A DNA stretch of 64,000 bases from Sulfitobacter sp. 20_GPM-1509m. GTDB lineage: Bacteria > Pseudomonadota > Alphaproteobacteria > Rhodobacterales > Rhodobacteraceae. Of the stretch, positions 55,880 to 64,000 are shown piece after piece. The DNA is taken from NCBI RefSeq assembly GCF_000620505.1, contig NZ_JIBC01000004.1, positions 310,001 to 374,000 of the forward strand, read 5' to 3'. The position numbers and the translations under genes are program-made. The notes below the pieces were generated by a model, which did not search any database, had not been told where the DNA came from, and saw only the letters and a list, made by a program, of their open reading frames with translations. Position 1 is the first letter of the stretch, and the number at the start of each line of letters is the position of its first letter.

Positions 55880-56826
55880 TGGATATGGACGCTCTGGGCA
55901 CAGCGATCGAGGCGCAGGGCCGCGTCGTGCGGATCGTGCTGGCCGAGGTGCGCGGCTCGGCTCCGCGGACACCGGGCACGTCAATGCTGGTCTGGGCGGA
56001 CGGAATATCCGGCACCATCGGCGGCGGACGGCTGGAGTTGGAAGCGATCCGCCATGCACGCGCAATGCTGGAACAGGACGCCCCGCCCGCGCGGGTTGAA
56101 AAGCTGGCGCTGGGGCCAACGCTGAACCAATGCTGCGGCGGGGCCGTGGTGATTGTGCTGGAATGGTTTGACGCGGCACGCTTTCAGGCCATTGGGACCG
56201 ATTATGCAGGCGTCTGGGCACGGCGCGTCGCTGGCGCCGAGGACATGCCTGCACCGATGCAACGCGCCTGTGCGCGGGCCGCTGACGGCGGCGCGCCGCT
56301 GCGTGCGATCTATCAGGGCGGCTGGATGGCGGAATCCCTGTGGCAAGAGCGCCAGCAGGTGGTGATTTACGGCGCGGGTCATGTCGGACGGGCGCTGGCG
56401 GGCGTGCTGAACCCCTTGCCGCAATATGATGTGCTGGTCAGCGATGTGCGTGCCGGGGAACTGGCGCAATTGCCCGATGCGATTGCCCGCACCGATGCCG
56501 CGCCCACCGAGGTGCTGGCCACTGCTGATGACAGCGCGGCGCATTACATCATGACGCCCGAGCACGACTATGATCTGGAGCTGTGCCACCACCTGCTGAA
56601 CCGCAACTTTGCCTTTGCGGGCCTGATCGGGTCGGCCACCAAATGGGCACGGTTTCGCAGCCGTCTGGCGGCGTTGGGACATTCACCTGCCCGAATTGAG
56701 CACATCACCTGCCCGATTGGCGATCCGGCCCTTGGAAAACATCCGCAAGCCATTGCCGTTGGCGTGGCCGCACAGCTACTAATGTTGCGCAAGCCCTTGC
56801 CAGCCCTGACGAAAGAGACCGCATGA
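55876..56826 (+). CDS. xdhC: Xanthine dehydrogenase accessory protein XdhC
   Basis: 316 residues. The N-terminal XdhC/CoxI domain (VLAEVRGSAPRTPGTSMLVWADGISGTIGGGRLE) and a C-terminal Rossmann domain (VVIYGAGHVGRALAGVL, GLIGSATKWARFRSRLAALG). It binds and sulfurates the molybdenum cofactor and inserts it into XdhB. ATGA overlaps with xdhB and the ABC ATPase gene. Confidence 0.92.
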   Translation: MMDMDALGTAIEAQGRVVRIVLAEVRGSAPRTPGTSMLVWADGISGTIGGGRLELEAIRHARAMLEQDAPPARVEKLALGPTLNQCCGGAVVIVLEWFDAARFQAIGTDYAGVWARRVAGAEDMPAPMQRACARAADGGAPLRAIYQGGWMAESLWQERQQVVIYGAGHVGRALAGVLNPLPQYDVLVSDVRAGELAQLPDAIARTDAAPTEVLATADDSAAHYIMTPEHDYDLELCHHLLNRNFAFAGLIGSATKWARFRSRLAALGHSPARIEHITCPIGDPALGKHPQAIAVGVAAQLLMLRKPLPALTKETA

Positions 56827-58337
56827 CTGCCCTTTTGGACCTTTCCGGCGTGACCAAAGCCTATCCGGGCGTGGTGGCCAATGACAACGTCAGCCTGACC
56901 ATCCAACCGGGTGAAGTCCACGCACTGCTGGGCGAAAACGGCGCGGGGAAATCGACGCTGGTCAAGATGATTTACGGGCTGGTGAAACCGGACGCGGGGC
57001 AGATGTCGCTGAACGGCGCGGGCTATGCTCCTGCGGACCCACGCGCTGCACGGGCGGCAGGGATCGGCATGGTGTTTCAGCACTTTTCGCTGTTCGACGC
57101 GCTGACCGTGGCCGAGAACATCGCGCTGGGAATGGAGAACGCCCCGCCGATGCGCCAACTGGCGGCACAGATCAAGGCGGTGTCGGAAACCTATGGCCTG
57201 CCGCTGGCGCCGCACCGGCTGGTGGGCGATCTGTCAGCGGGCGAACGGCAGCGGGTCGAGATCATTCGTTGCCTGCTGCAAGAGCCCAAGTTGCTGATCA
57301 TGGACGAACCCACCAGCGTGCTGACCCCGCAAGAGGTAGAGATCCTGTTCAAGACCCTGCGCAAGCTGTCCGCCGAAGGCACGGCGATCCTGTATATCTC
57401 GCACAAGCTGGAAGAAATCCGCAGCCTGTGCGACGCCGCCACGATCCTGCGGCTGGGCAAGGTGGTGGGCCATTGCATTCCGCGTGACACCTCGGCCGCC
57501 GAGATGGCGGAAATGATGGTGGGCAGCGCGTTGAAACCACCGCAAAAGGCGGCGGGTCCGGTGGGCGATGTGCTGCTGGAACTGCGCGGACTGTCCTTGC
57601 CGCCCGCGTCGGCCTTCGGGATGCCGCTGCGCGACATTTCTGTATCGGTGCGCGCGGGCGAGGTTCTGGGCATCGGCGGCGTGGCAGGCAACGGACAGGA
57701 CGAGCTGTTGTCGGCCCTGTCGGGCGAGGCTCAGGTTCCCGCAGCCACGGTTTTCCTCAAGGGCGCCGACGTCGGCCGGTTGGGTCCGAACGCGCGCCGC
57801 GTGGCGGGGTTGCTGACCGCGCCAGAGGAAAGGCTGGGCCATGCCGCCGCCCCCGACATGTCGCTGACCGAAAACGCGATGCTGACCGGTGCCGCGCGTC
57901 AGGGGCTGGAGCGCAACGGGCTGCTGAACTGGGGGGCAGCGCGCAGCTTTGCCAACCAGATTATCGCCGATTTCGACGTGCGCACGCCGGGACCGGGCAA
58001 TGCGGCGCGGTCGCTGTCGGGGGGCAACCTACAGAAGTTCGTGATCGGGCGCGAGATATTGCAACGCCCCGAAGTGCTGGTGGTGAACCAACCGACATGG
58101 GGCGTCGACGCCTCTGCCGCCGCCGCAATCCGGCAGGCGCTGCTGGATCTGGCCGAACACGGGGCGGCGGTCATCGTGATTTCGCAGGATCTGGACGAGC
58201 TGATGGAGATTTCAGACAACTTTGCGGCCCTGAACGAAGGGCGGCTGAGTGCGGTGCGCCCCGCGGCAGGGCTGACGGTGGCCGAGATCGGTCAGATGAT
58301 GGGCGGCGCGCATGGGATGGAGGTGGCCCATGTGTGA
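56823..58337 (+). CDS. ABC importer ATPase with two nucleotide-binding domains (nucleoside/purine, BMP-type)
   Basis: 504 residues with two ABC domains. The first has Walker A LGENGAGKSTL, signature LSAGERQRVEI and Walker B LLIMDEP. The second is degenerate (GGVAGNGQDEL, SLSGGNLQKFVIGREI), as in RbsA/NupA-type proteins. It powers the two permeases downstream and the BMP binding protein. A dispersed repeat separates it from the first permease. It starts inside the xdhC stop (ATGA), tying transport to xanthine oxidation. Confidence 0.9.
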   Translation: MTALLDLSGVTKAYPGVVANDNVSLTIQPGEVHALLGENGAGKSTLVKMIYGLVKPDAGQMSLNGAGYAPADPRAARAAGIGMVFQHFSLFDALTVAENIALGMENAPPMRQLAAQIKAVSETYGLPLAPHRLVGDLSAGERQRVEIIRCLLQEPKLLIMDEPTSVLTPQEVEILFKTLRKLSAEGTAILYISHKLEEIRSLCDAATILRLGKVVGHCIPRDTSAAEMAEMMVGSALKPPQKAAGPVGDVLLELRGLSLPPASAFGMPLRDISVSVRAGEVLGIGGVAGNGQDELLSALSGEAQVPAATVFLKGADVGRLGPNARRVAGLLTAPEERLGHAAAPDMSLTENAMLTGAARQGLERNGLLNWGAARSFANQIIADFDVRTPGPGNAARSLSGGNLQKFVIGREILQRPEVLVVNQPTWGVDASAAAAIRQALLDLAEHGAAVIVISQDLDELMEISDNFAALNEGRLSAVRPAAGLTVAEIGQMMGGAHGMEVAHV

Positions 58338-58360
58338 GCTTTGGAAATGTGGCAAGCCGG

Positions 58361-58392
58361 CCCTTCGGGGAGAGTTTGTCTTGCAAGATGAA
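58361..58392 (+). repeat. Dispersed repeat B, copy 2
   Basis: CCCTTCGGGGAGAGTTTGTC through TTGCAAGATGAA, 29 of 32 identical to 47267-47298. It lies between the ATPase stop and the permease start in the same operon. Confidence 0.7.
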
Positions 58393-58406
58393 ATTGGGGG
58401 CAGCCA

Positions 58407-59489
58407 ATGATCCGGCTTGAGAAACGGCCACAACCCAGCCGACAGATGGCGCTGGCCACACCGCTGCTGGCGGTGCTGGCGACGATGGTGTTCGGCGGGC
58501 TGCTGTTCGCCGTGCTGGGCAAGGACCCGGTGCAATCGATCCTGACGATTTTCTGGCAGCCGCTGTTTGGCGAATTCGCGTTCTATTACCGACCGCAACT
58601 GCTGGTCAAAGGTGCGCCGCTGGTGCTGATCGCCATGGGTCTGGCGCTGGGGTTTCGCGCGGGCATCTGGAACATCGGGGCAGAAGGGCAATACATCATG
58701 GGGGCCATCTGCGGTGCCGCCGTGGCGCTGGCGTTCTATCCGCTGGACGCGTGGTGGATTTTCCCACTGATGGTCATTTGTGGCGGTCTGGGCGGGTTTC
58801 TGTGGGCGATGATACCGGGGCTGTTGAAAGTGAAATTCGGCACCAATGAAATTCTGGTCAGCCTGATGCTGGTCTATGTGGCCGAGCAGTTCCTGTCCTC
58901 GATGTCGCTGGGGCTGCTCAAGAACCCCGAAGGCTACGGCTTTCCCGGCTCGCGGAACCTGCAACAATATGCGTCCGCCCATAACGCCGAGATCATTGCC
59001 GGATCGGGAATGCATTGGGGCGTGGTGGCTGCGCTGATTGCGGTGATATTTGCCTATGTGCTGCTGACGCGGCACCGGTTGGGCTTTGCCATTCGGGTCA
59101 CGGGCGAGGCTCCGCGTGCCGCGCGGTTCGGCGGTGTGAACCCGGCGCGGCTGGTGCTGTTTTGTCTGGGGGCATCGGGAATGCTGGCGGGGCTTGCGGG
59201 CATGTTCGAAGTGGCAGGCCCTGCGGGGCAGATCACCATCGACTTTAACGTGGGCTACGGGTTCACCGCGATCATCGTGGCGTTTCTGGGCCGGTTGCAT
59301 CCCATTGGCATTCTGCTGGCCGGTGCACTGATGGCGCTGACCTATATCGGCGGCGACATCGCGCAATCGCAGCTTGGACTGCCCGCCGCCGCGATTCAGG
59401 TGTTTCAGGGCATGTTGTTGTTTTTCCTGTTGGCGCTGGACGTGCTGACCAATTACAGGCTGCGTTTCGGCGCGGCAGAGGTGGCGTGA
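58407..59489 (+). CDS. ABC importer permease, BMP/nucleoside type (first)
   Basis: 360 residues, about ten membrane segments, of the branched-chain/ribose/nucleoside permease family: GLALGFRAGIWNIGAEGQYIMGA, PGLLKVKFGTNEILVSLML and VGYGFTAIIVAFLGRLHPIGILLAGALMA. One of two permeases forming the pore. The stop overlaps the ATG of the next permease. Confidence 0.9.
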   Translation: MIRLEKRPQPSRQMALATPLLAVLATMVFGGLLFAVLGKDPVQSILTIFWQPLFGEFAFYYRPQLLVKGAPLVLIAMGLALGFRAGIWNIGAEGQYIMGAICGAAVALAFYPLDAWWIFPLMVICGGLGGFLWAMIPGLLKVKFGTNEILVSLMLVYVAEQFLSSMSLGLLKNPEGYGFPGSRNLQQYASAHNAEIIAGSGMHWGVVAALIAVIFAYVLLTRHRLGFAIRVTGEAPRAARFGGVNPARLVLFCLGASGMLAGLAGMFEVAGPAGQITIDFNVGYGFTAIIVAFLGRLHPIGILLAGALMALTYIGGDIAQSQLGLPAAAIQVFQGMLLFFLLALDVLTNYRLRFGAAEVA

Positions 59490-60409
59490 TGGACCTGTCT
59501 GTTATCAATCCGATCCTTTTGCTGGCCGCCCTGATGAGTGCGGCCACCCCGATCCTTCTGGCCGCCACGGGCGAGCTGGTGGTGGAACGTGCAGGGGTTC
59601 TGAACCTGGGCGTCGAAGGCATGATGATCGTCGGCGCAATCGCGGGCTTTATCGTGGCCGTGAACACCGGATCGCCCGCGCTGGGGTTCATCGGGGCGGC
59701 GGCTGGCGGTGCGGTGCTGTCGCTGTTGTTCGTGTTCCTGACACAGGTGGCGCTGGCCAATCAGGTGGCCTCGGGCCTTGGGCTGACGCTGTTCGGGCTG
59801 GGGCTGTCGGCGCTGATGGGGCAAAGCTATGTGGGGGTGAAACCGCCGCGTATGGCGGATCTGGACCTTGGTCCGCTCAGCGATATTCCGGTGCTGGGCC
59901 GCATCCTGTTCAGCCACGATGCCATGGTCTATATCGGCCTGCTGATCGTGCTGGGCGTCTGGGCGGGATTGAAATTCACCCGCGCCGGTCTGGTCCTGCG
60001 CGCCGTGGGGGAAAACCACGATGCCGCACATGCGCTGGGCTACAAGGTCAAACGCATCCGCACGCTTGCGATCCTGTTCGGCGGTGCCTGCGCGGGGATG
60101 GGCGGGGCCTATATTTCCCTGATCCGTGTACCGCAATGGACCGAAGGCATGACCGCCGGTGTCGGCTGGATCGCTCTGGCGCTGGTTGTCTTTGCCTCGT
60201 GGAAGCCCTGGCGGGTCCTGCTGGGCGCCTATCTTTTCGGCGGCATCACCCAGCTTCAGCTGAATCTGCAAGGCGCGGGCGTTGCCATACCGGTCGAGTA
60301 TCTGGCAATGTCACCTTACATCGTAACGATCATCGTTCTGGTGATCCTGTCTGCTGACAAATCCCGCGCACCGGGTTCTCTGGGGCGCATTTTCCATGCC
60401 TCGCATTGA
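59489..60409 (+). CDS. ABC importer permease, BMP/nucleoside type (second)
   Basis: 306 residues with about eight to nine membrane segments: GELVVERAGVLNLGVEGMMIVGA, ANQVASGLGLTLFGLGLSALMG and GENHDAAHALGYKVKRIRTLAILFGGACAGMGG. Forms a heterodimer with the preceding permease. The ATG at 59489 is used because it overlaps the preceding stop; a GTG at 59486 is also possible. Confidence 0.9.
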   Translation: MDLSVINPILLLAALMSAATPILLAATGELVVERAGVLNLGVEGMMIVGAIAGFIVAVNTGSPALGFIGAAAGGAVLSLLFVFLTQVALANQVASGLGLTLFGLGLSALMGQSYVGVKPPRMADLDLGPLSDIPVLGRILFSHDAMVYIGLLIVLGVWAGLKFTRAGLVLRAVGENHDAAHALGYKVKRIRTLAILFGGACAGMGGAYISLIRVPQWTEGMTAGVGWIALALVVFASWKPWRVLLGAYLFGGITQLQLNLQGAGVAIPVEYLAMSPYIVTIIVLVILSADKSRAPGSLGRIFHASH

Positions 60410-60437
60410 GGCCAATAAACCGGGGAGTATAACACTC

Positions 60438-61511
60438 ATGACCTTCACCAAACTGATGGCCACGGCGGCATTGACGCTGGGCCTTGCCACGGGCGCCTTT
60501 GCCCAGGACAAGACCAAGGTTGGCTTTGTCTTTGTCGGCCCCGTCGGCGACGGCGGCTGGACCTATGAGCACAACCAGGGCCGTCTGGCCGTGGAAAAAG
60601 AATTCGGCGACAAGGTCGAAACCGTATACGTGGAAAGCGTGGCCGAAGGCCCCGACAGCGAACGCGTGATGACACAGATGGCGCTGGACGGTGCCGATCT
60701 GATCTTTACCACTTCCTTCGGCTACATGGACCCGACCATCAACGTTGCGGCCAAATTCCCGAACGTGAAGTTCGAGCATGCCACCGGCTACAAGCGCGCA
60801 GACAACGTTTCGACCTACTCGGCCCGCTTCTATGAAGGCCGCGCCATTCAGGGGCACATCGCCGGTGCGATGACCAAATCGAACATCGTCGGTTATATCG
60901 GGTCGTTCCCGATCCCCGAAGTGATCCGTGGCATCAACTCGGCCTATATCCACGCCAAGAAGGTTAATCCTGACGTCCAGTTCAAGATCATCTGGGCCTA
61001 CACCTGGTTTGATCCGGCCAAGGAAGCCGACGCCGCCAAGGTTCTGATCGAACAGGGCGCCGACGTGATCCTGCAACACACCGACTCGACCGCCCCGCAG
61101 GCTGCCGCGCAAAAGGCAGGCAACGTGATCACCTTTGGTCAGGCATCCGACATGGCGCAATATGCACCCATGCCGCGCGTGTCCTCGATCATCGACAACT
61201 GGGCGCCCTATTACATCGCCCGCACCAAGGCCGTGATGGACGGCACTTGGGCGTCGACAGACACATGGGACGGTATTGGCCCGGGCATGGTTGGCATCGG
61301 CGAGATTTCGGACGCGGTTCCCGCCGAGGTCAAAGCCGAAGCGCTGGCGCTGAAAGACAAGATCGCATCGGGTGAATACCACCCCTTCACCGGCCCGCTG
61401 AAAAAGCAGGACGGCAGCGACTGGCTGGCCGAGGGCGAGACCGCCGATGACGGCACGCTGGCTGGCATGAACTTCTATGTCGAAGGCATCGAAGGCGACA
61501 TTCCGCAATAA
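60438..61511 (+). CDS. BMP-family periplasmic binding protein
   Basis: 357 residues with a signal peptide (LMATAALTLGLATGAFA) and a PnrA/BMP binding domain: KVGFVFVGPVGDGGWTYEHNQG, ADLIFTTSFGYMDPTINVAAKFP, and GSFPIPEVIRGINSAY. It is not a lipoprotein. The ATG at 60438 is 28 bases after the permease. BMP proteins bind nucleosides or purine-like ligands, which fits the linkage to xdhABC; xanthine, hypoxanthine or a nucleoside is likely. A terminator follows at 61536. Confidence 0.9.
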   Translation: MTFTKLMATAALTLGLATGAFAQDKTKVGFVFVGPVGDGGWTYEHNQGRLAVEKEFGDKVETVYVESVAEGPDSERVMTQMALDGADLIFTTSFGYMDPTINVAAKFPNVKFEHATGYKRADNVSTYSARFYEGRAIQGHIAGAMTKSNIVGYIGSFPIPEVIRGINSAYIHAKKVNPDVQFKIIWAYTWFDPAKEADAAKVLIEQGADVILQHTDSTAPQAAAQKAGNVITFGQASDMAQYAPMPRVSSIIDNWAPYYIARTKAVMDGTWASTDTWDGIGPGMVGIGEISDAVPAEVKAEALALKDKIASGEYHPFTGPLKKQDGSDWLAEGETADDGTLAGMNFYVEGIEGDIPQ

Positions 61512-61521
61512 GGCGCGCTGA

Positions 61522-62511
<990 letters not shown>

Positions 62512-62606
62512 AGGCATCCTAGCTCCACGGTCTGGTCCCCGCTCACGGTCTGGCGCCGCATTAATCGGGGCCGACGTGCCATCTTGCAGGAGCGGATAGA
62601 GCGATT

Positions 62607-62644
62607 GCCACATTGCCCCGCCAGCGTGTGCGGGGCGATGTGGC
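62607..62644. terminator. Hairpin between bluB and the beta-lactamase gene
   Basis: A 15-bp stem with one G-T pair (GCCACATTGCCCCGC / GCGGGGCGATGTGGC) and an 8-base loop between convergent genes. No strong T-run. Confidence 0.6.
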
Positions 62645-62710
62645 TGTATTCGTTACACTAATGTGTTTCACGGTTGTCACTGTGCGTATCTCGCCGATCC
62701 CTTTTGACCT

Positions 62711-63514
62711 TCATCCTTCGGGAAGCGTTTTCGCCAAATCGGGCCATCCCTTCAAGAACGCATCGCGCGTCAGGTTTCCGGGCGATCCGCCCTGTCGCTT
62801 GGTGGCCTGGGTCAGCGTCGCAAAGACCAGCACGCGGTCGCCCTGCTGTGCCCAGCCGACGAACCATCCCCAGCCCGCAGCACGGTCAAAGGACCGGTCC
62901 GCGCGGCGCGGGAAAGCGGTGCCGGTCTTACCCTTCACCCACCACGCGCCAACCTTGCGCGCTTCAACTGTATCGCGGGTCAACGCCATCGCGCGGGGCG
63001 CGGCGGGCAGCGTATCGGTCACCAATCGGCGCAGGAATGTCACCTGCTCACGCGGTGAAACCTTCAGCGAAGACGCGATCCACGCGCGTTCCAGCCCGTT
63101 GTCATAGCCCGCGTCCCCCGAGAAATCCCCGTTGCCGTAGCCATAAGCCAGCGCGAGATCGCGCAGCACATCCGCGCCCAGCGCCCGCGTGATCCGTTGC
63201 GAATACCAGACCACGGAATATTTCAGCCAACGCTCGGGCGTGGTGGGTTGCAGCCATGCGTCACCGCCCCAATCTGGATCGCCCTTTCGGGGCTTGAGCA
63301 CAGGTGTTTGCGTATCGGTCAAAAACCCCGTCTGGAACCCGATCAGCGCCAGCGGCACCTTGAACGTCGAGGCCGGCGTGACACGGCTGTCGCACTCGCC
63401 GCGCTCGAACAACACGGCACCGCTGTGCGCATCCGCAACCAGCGTGCAGACCTCGGCGGCTTGCGTCCCTGCTGCGCCCAGACACAGTGCCGCGATCAGC
63501 GCCAACCGCTTCAT
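62711..63514 (-). CDS. Class D (OXA-type) beta-lactamase family protein
   Basis: 267 residues with a signal peptide (LALIAALCLGAAGTQA). The class D motifs are complete: S49-T-F-K52 (active serine and carboxylated lysine), S100-V-V, Y126-G-N, Trp145 in the W154-like position and K196-T-G. It should be an active periplasmic serine beta-lactamase or a close penicillin-binding relative. It is chromosomal and without mobile-element signs. Four-base overlap with the upstream small gene. Confidence 0.88.
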   Translation of the reverse strand: MKRLALIAALCLGAAGTQAAEVCTLVADAHSGAVLFERGECDSRVTPASTFKVPLALIGFQTGFLTDTQTPVLKPRKGDPDWGGDAWLQPTTPERWLKYSVVWYSQRITRALGADVLRDLALAYGYGNGDFSGDAGYDNGLERAWIASSLKVSPREQVTFLRRLVTDTLPAAPRAMALTRDTVEARKVGAWWVKGKTGTAFPRRADRSFDRAAGWGWFVGWAQQGDRVLVFATLTQATKRQGGSPGNLTRDAFLKGWPDLAKTLPEG

Positions 63515-63831
63515 TCGGGCACCGCGCAGGAAAACGGCAGGAACGATCCGGCCATGCCCTCGGCCACGGCCATCAGCGCCAGCGTGTCTGCCAACCGGTA
63601 TTCCGCCTCGCTGACCGGACAGACCCTGCCCTGCAAACACCCCGAGGCCAGAAAGGCCGCGTGATCCTCCAGGAATTGCGTGCTGATACCGGTCATGTCA
63701 CCTGCGGTCATTTGCGCCCATGCCACCGAATAGCGGCTGCATTTCTCGGCGTTCCAACCGTCGGGCTGCACCTGCGCCGCCGCGGGTGCAGTCAGGAAAA
63801 GCGTGGGGATTAAGGCGAATAAGCGTTTCAT
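63511..63831 (-). CDS. Small secreted cysteine-containing protein
   Basis: 106 residues. Signal peptide (LFALIPTLFLTAPAAAQ) and a mature part of about 85 residues with four cysteines (EKCSRYS, ASGCLQGRVCP, PFSCAVP), probably two disulfides. Largely helical, with no family I recognise. The ATG at 63831 begins the signal peptide. It is translationally coupled to the beta-lactamase gene (ATGA), suggesting they act in the same envelope process. Confidence 0.72.
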   Translation of the reverse strand: MKRLFALIPTLFLTAPAAAQVQPDGWNAEKCSRYSVAWAQMTAGDMTGISTQFLEDHAAFLASGCLQGRVCPVSEAEYRLADTLALMAVAEGMAGSFLPFSCAVPE

Positions 63832-63942
63832 GGCGGTTCCTGTGCGGCGCGAACGCAGTTTCATAAACAGCAGCACCTGCGCTGCCAACCCTTCGCGCAA
63901 AACCGCTGGTGCTGCTGTGCATACTCCCGCTAGTCTGGCCGC

Positions 63943-64000
63943 ATGATCAGACTAACCTTCTGCCTTGCCCTTTTCAGTGGCCCCGCCCTTGCCGATCCTT
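63943..64000 (+). CDS. Start of a secreted protein (3' end outside window)
   Basis: The ATG at 63943 starts a signal peptide (MIRLTFCLALFSGPALA) cut off by the window end after 19 codons. Nothing can be said about the mature protein. It is divergent from the small secreted protein gene. Confidence 0.55.
   Translation, partial: MIRLTFCLALFSGPALADP

Overview
The window is GC-rich, densely packed alphaproteobacterial DNA, most likely from a marine Rhodobacteraceae (Roseobacter-group) chromosome. The evidence is a cobalamin-dependent class II ribonucleotide reductase, a DUF1489 protein, short HisG with HisZ, a Tad/Flp pilus operon headed by a single Flp pilin, XdhABC, a TctABC transporter, two cobalamin riboswitches, and operons joined by ATGA overlaps. 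I saw no rRNA, tRNA, CRISPR array, insertion sequence or prophage.

Layout. 1-2.4 kb: an ECF sigma factor with its RskA-type anti-sigma factor, divergent from a secreted DUF4394 protein; both promoters carry the same two-part element. 2.7-5.4 kb: a cobalamin riboswitch followed by a glycine-betaine-type Rieske monooxygenase and its reductase. 5.6-16.6 kb: a leftward Tad pilus operon from flp to tadD, headed by an AT-rich region with an unusual double palindrome. 16.8-31.7 kb: an exopolysaccharide locus with three glycosyltransferases, a flippase, a Wza-like exporter, GalU, a fused GT26/sugar-phosphate transferase, a Wzz/GumC-like chain-length protein and an O-antigen-ligase-like protein. Within it lie a hybrid histidine kinase (HK-REC-HPt), a small periplasmic protein and a NarL-type response regulator. 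A palindrome CCTATCC-N4-GGATAGG recurs about 80-125 bp before the start codons of the units in this locus and is the best candidate for an undescribed regulon.

31.7-33.5 kb: an ArsR/SRPBCC/VOC/SnoaL group with one truncated gene. 33.7-35.6 kb: minCDE. 35.8-40.3 kb: a Tct tripartite carboxylate transporter with a GntR regulator and a divergent amidohydrolase. 40.7-52 kb: housekeeping genes (nrdJ, DUF1489, hisG-hisZ-hisS, slyX, a lipoprotein gene, dnaE). 52.2-61.5 kb: xanthine dehydrogenase xdhABC run directly into a BMP-type ABC importer, suggesting purine uptake and oxidation. A dispersed palindrome-type repeat is inserted in frame in both xdhA and xdhB. 61.5-64 kb: a second cobalamin riboswitch with bluB, a class D beta-lactamase, a small secreted protein and the start of another secreted protein.

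Two themes stand out. One is cobalamin (two riboswitches, BluB, AdoCbl-dependent NrdJ). The other is surface-attachment biology: pilus and polysaccharide loci lie side by side with their own phosphorelay and candidate operators.
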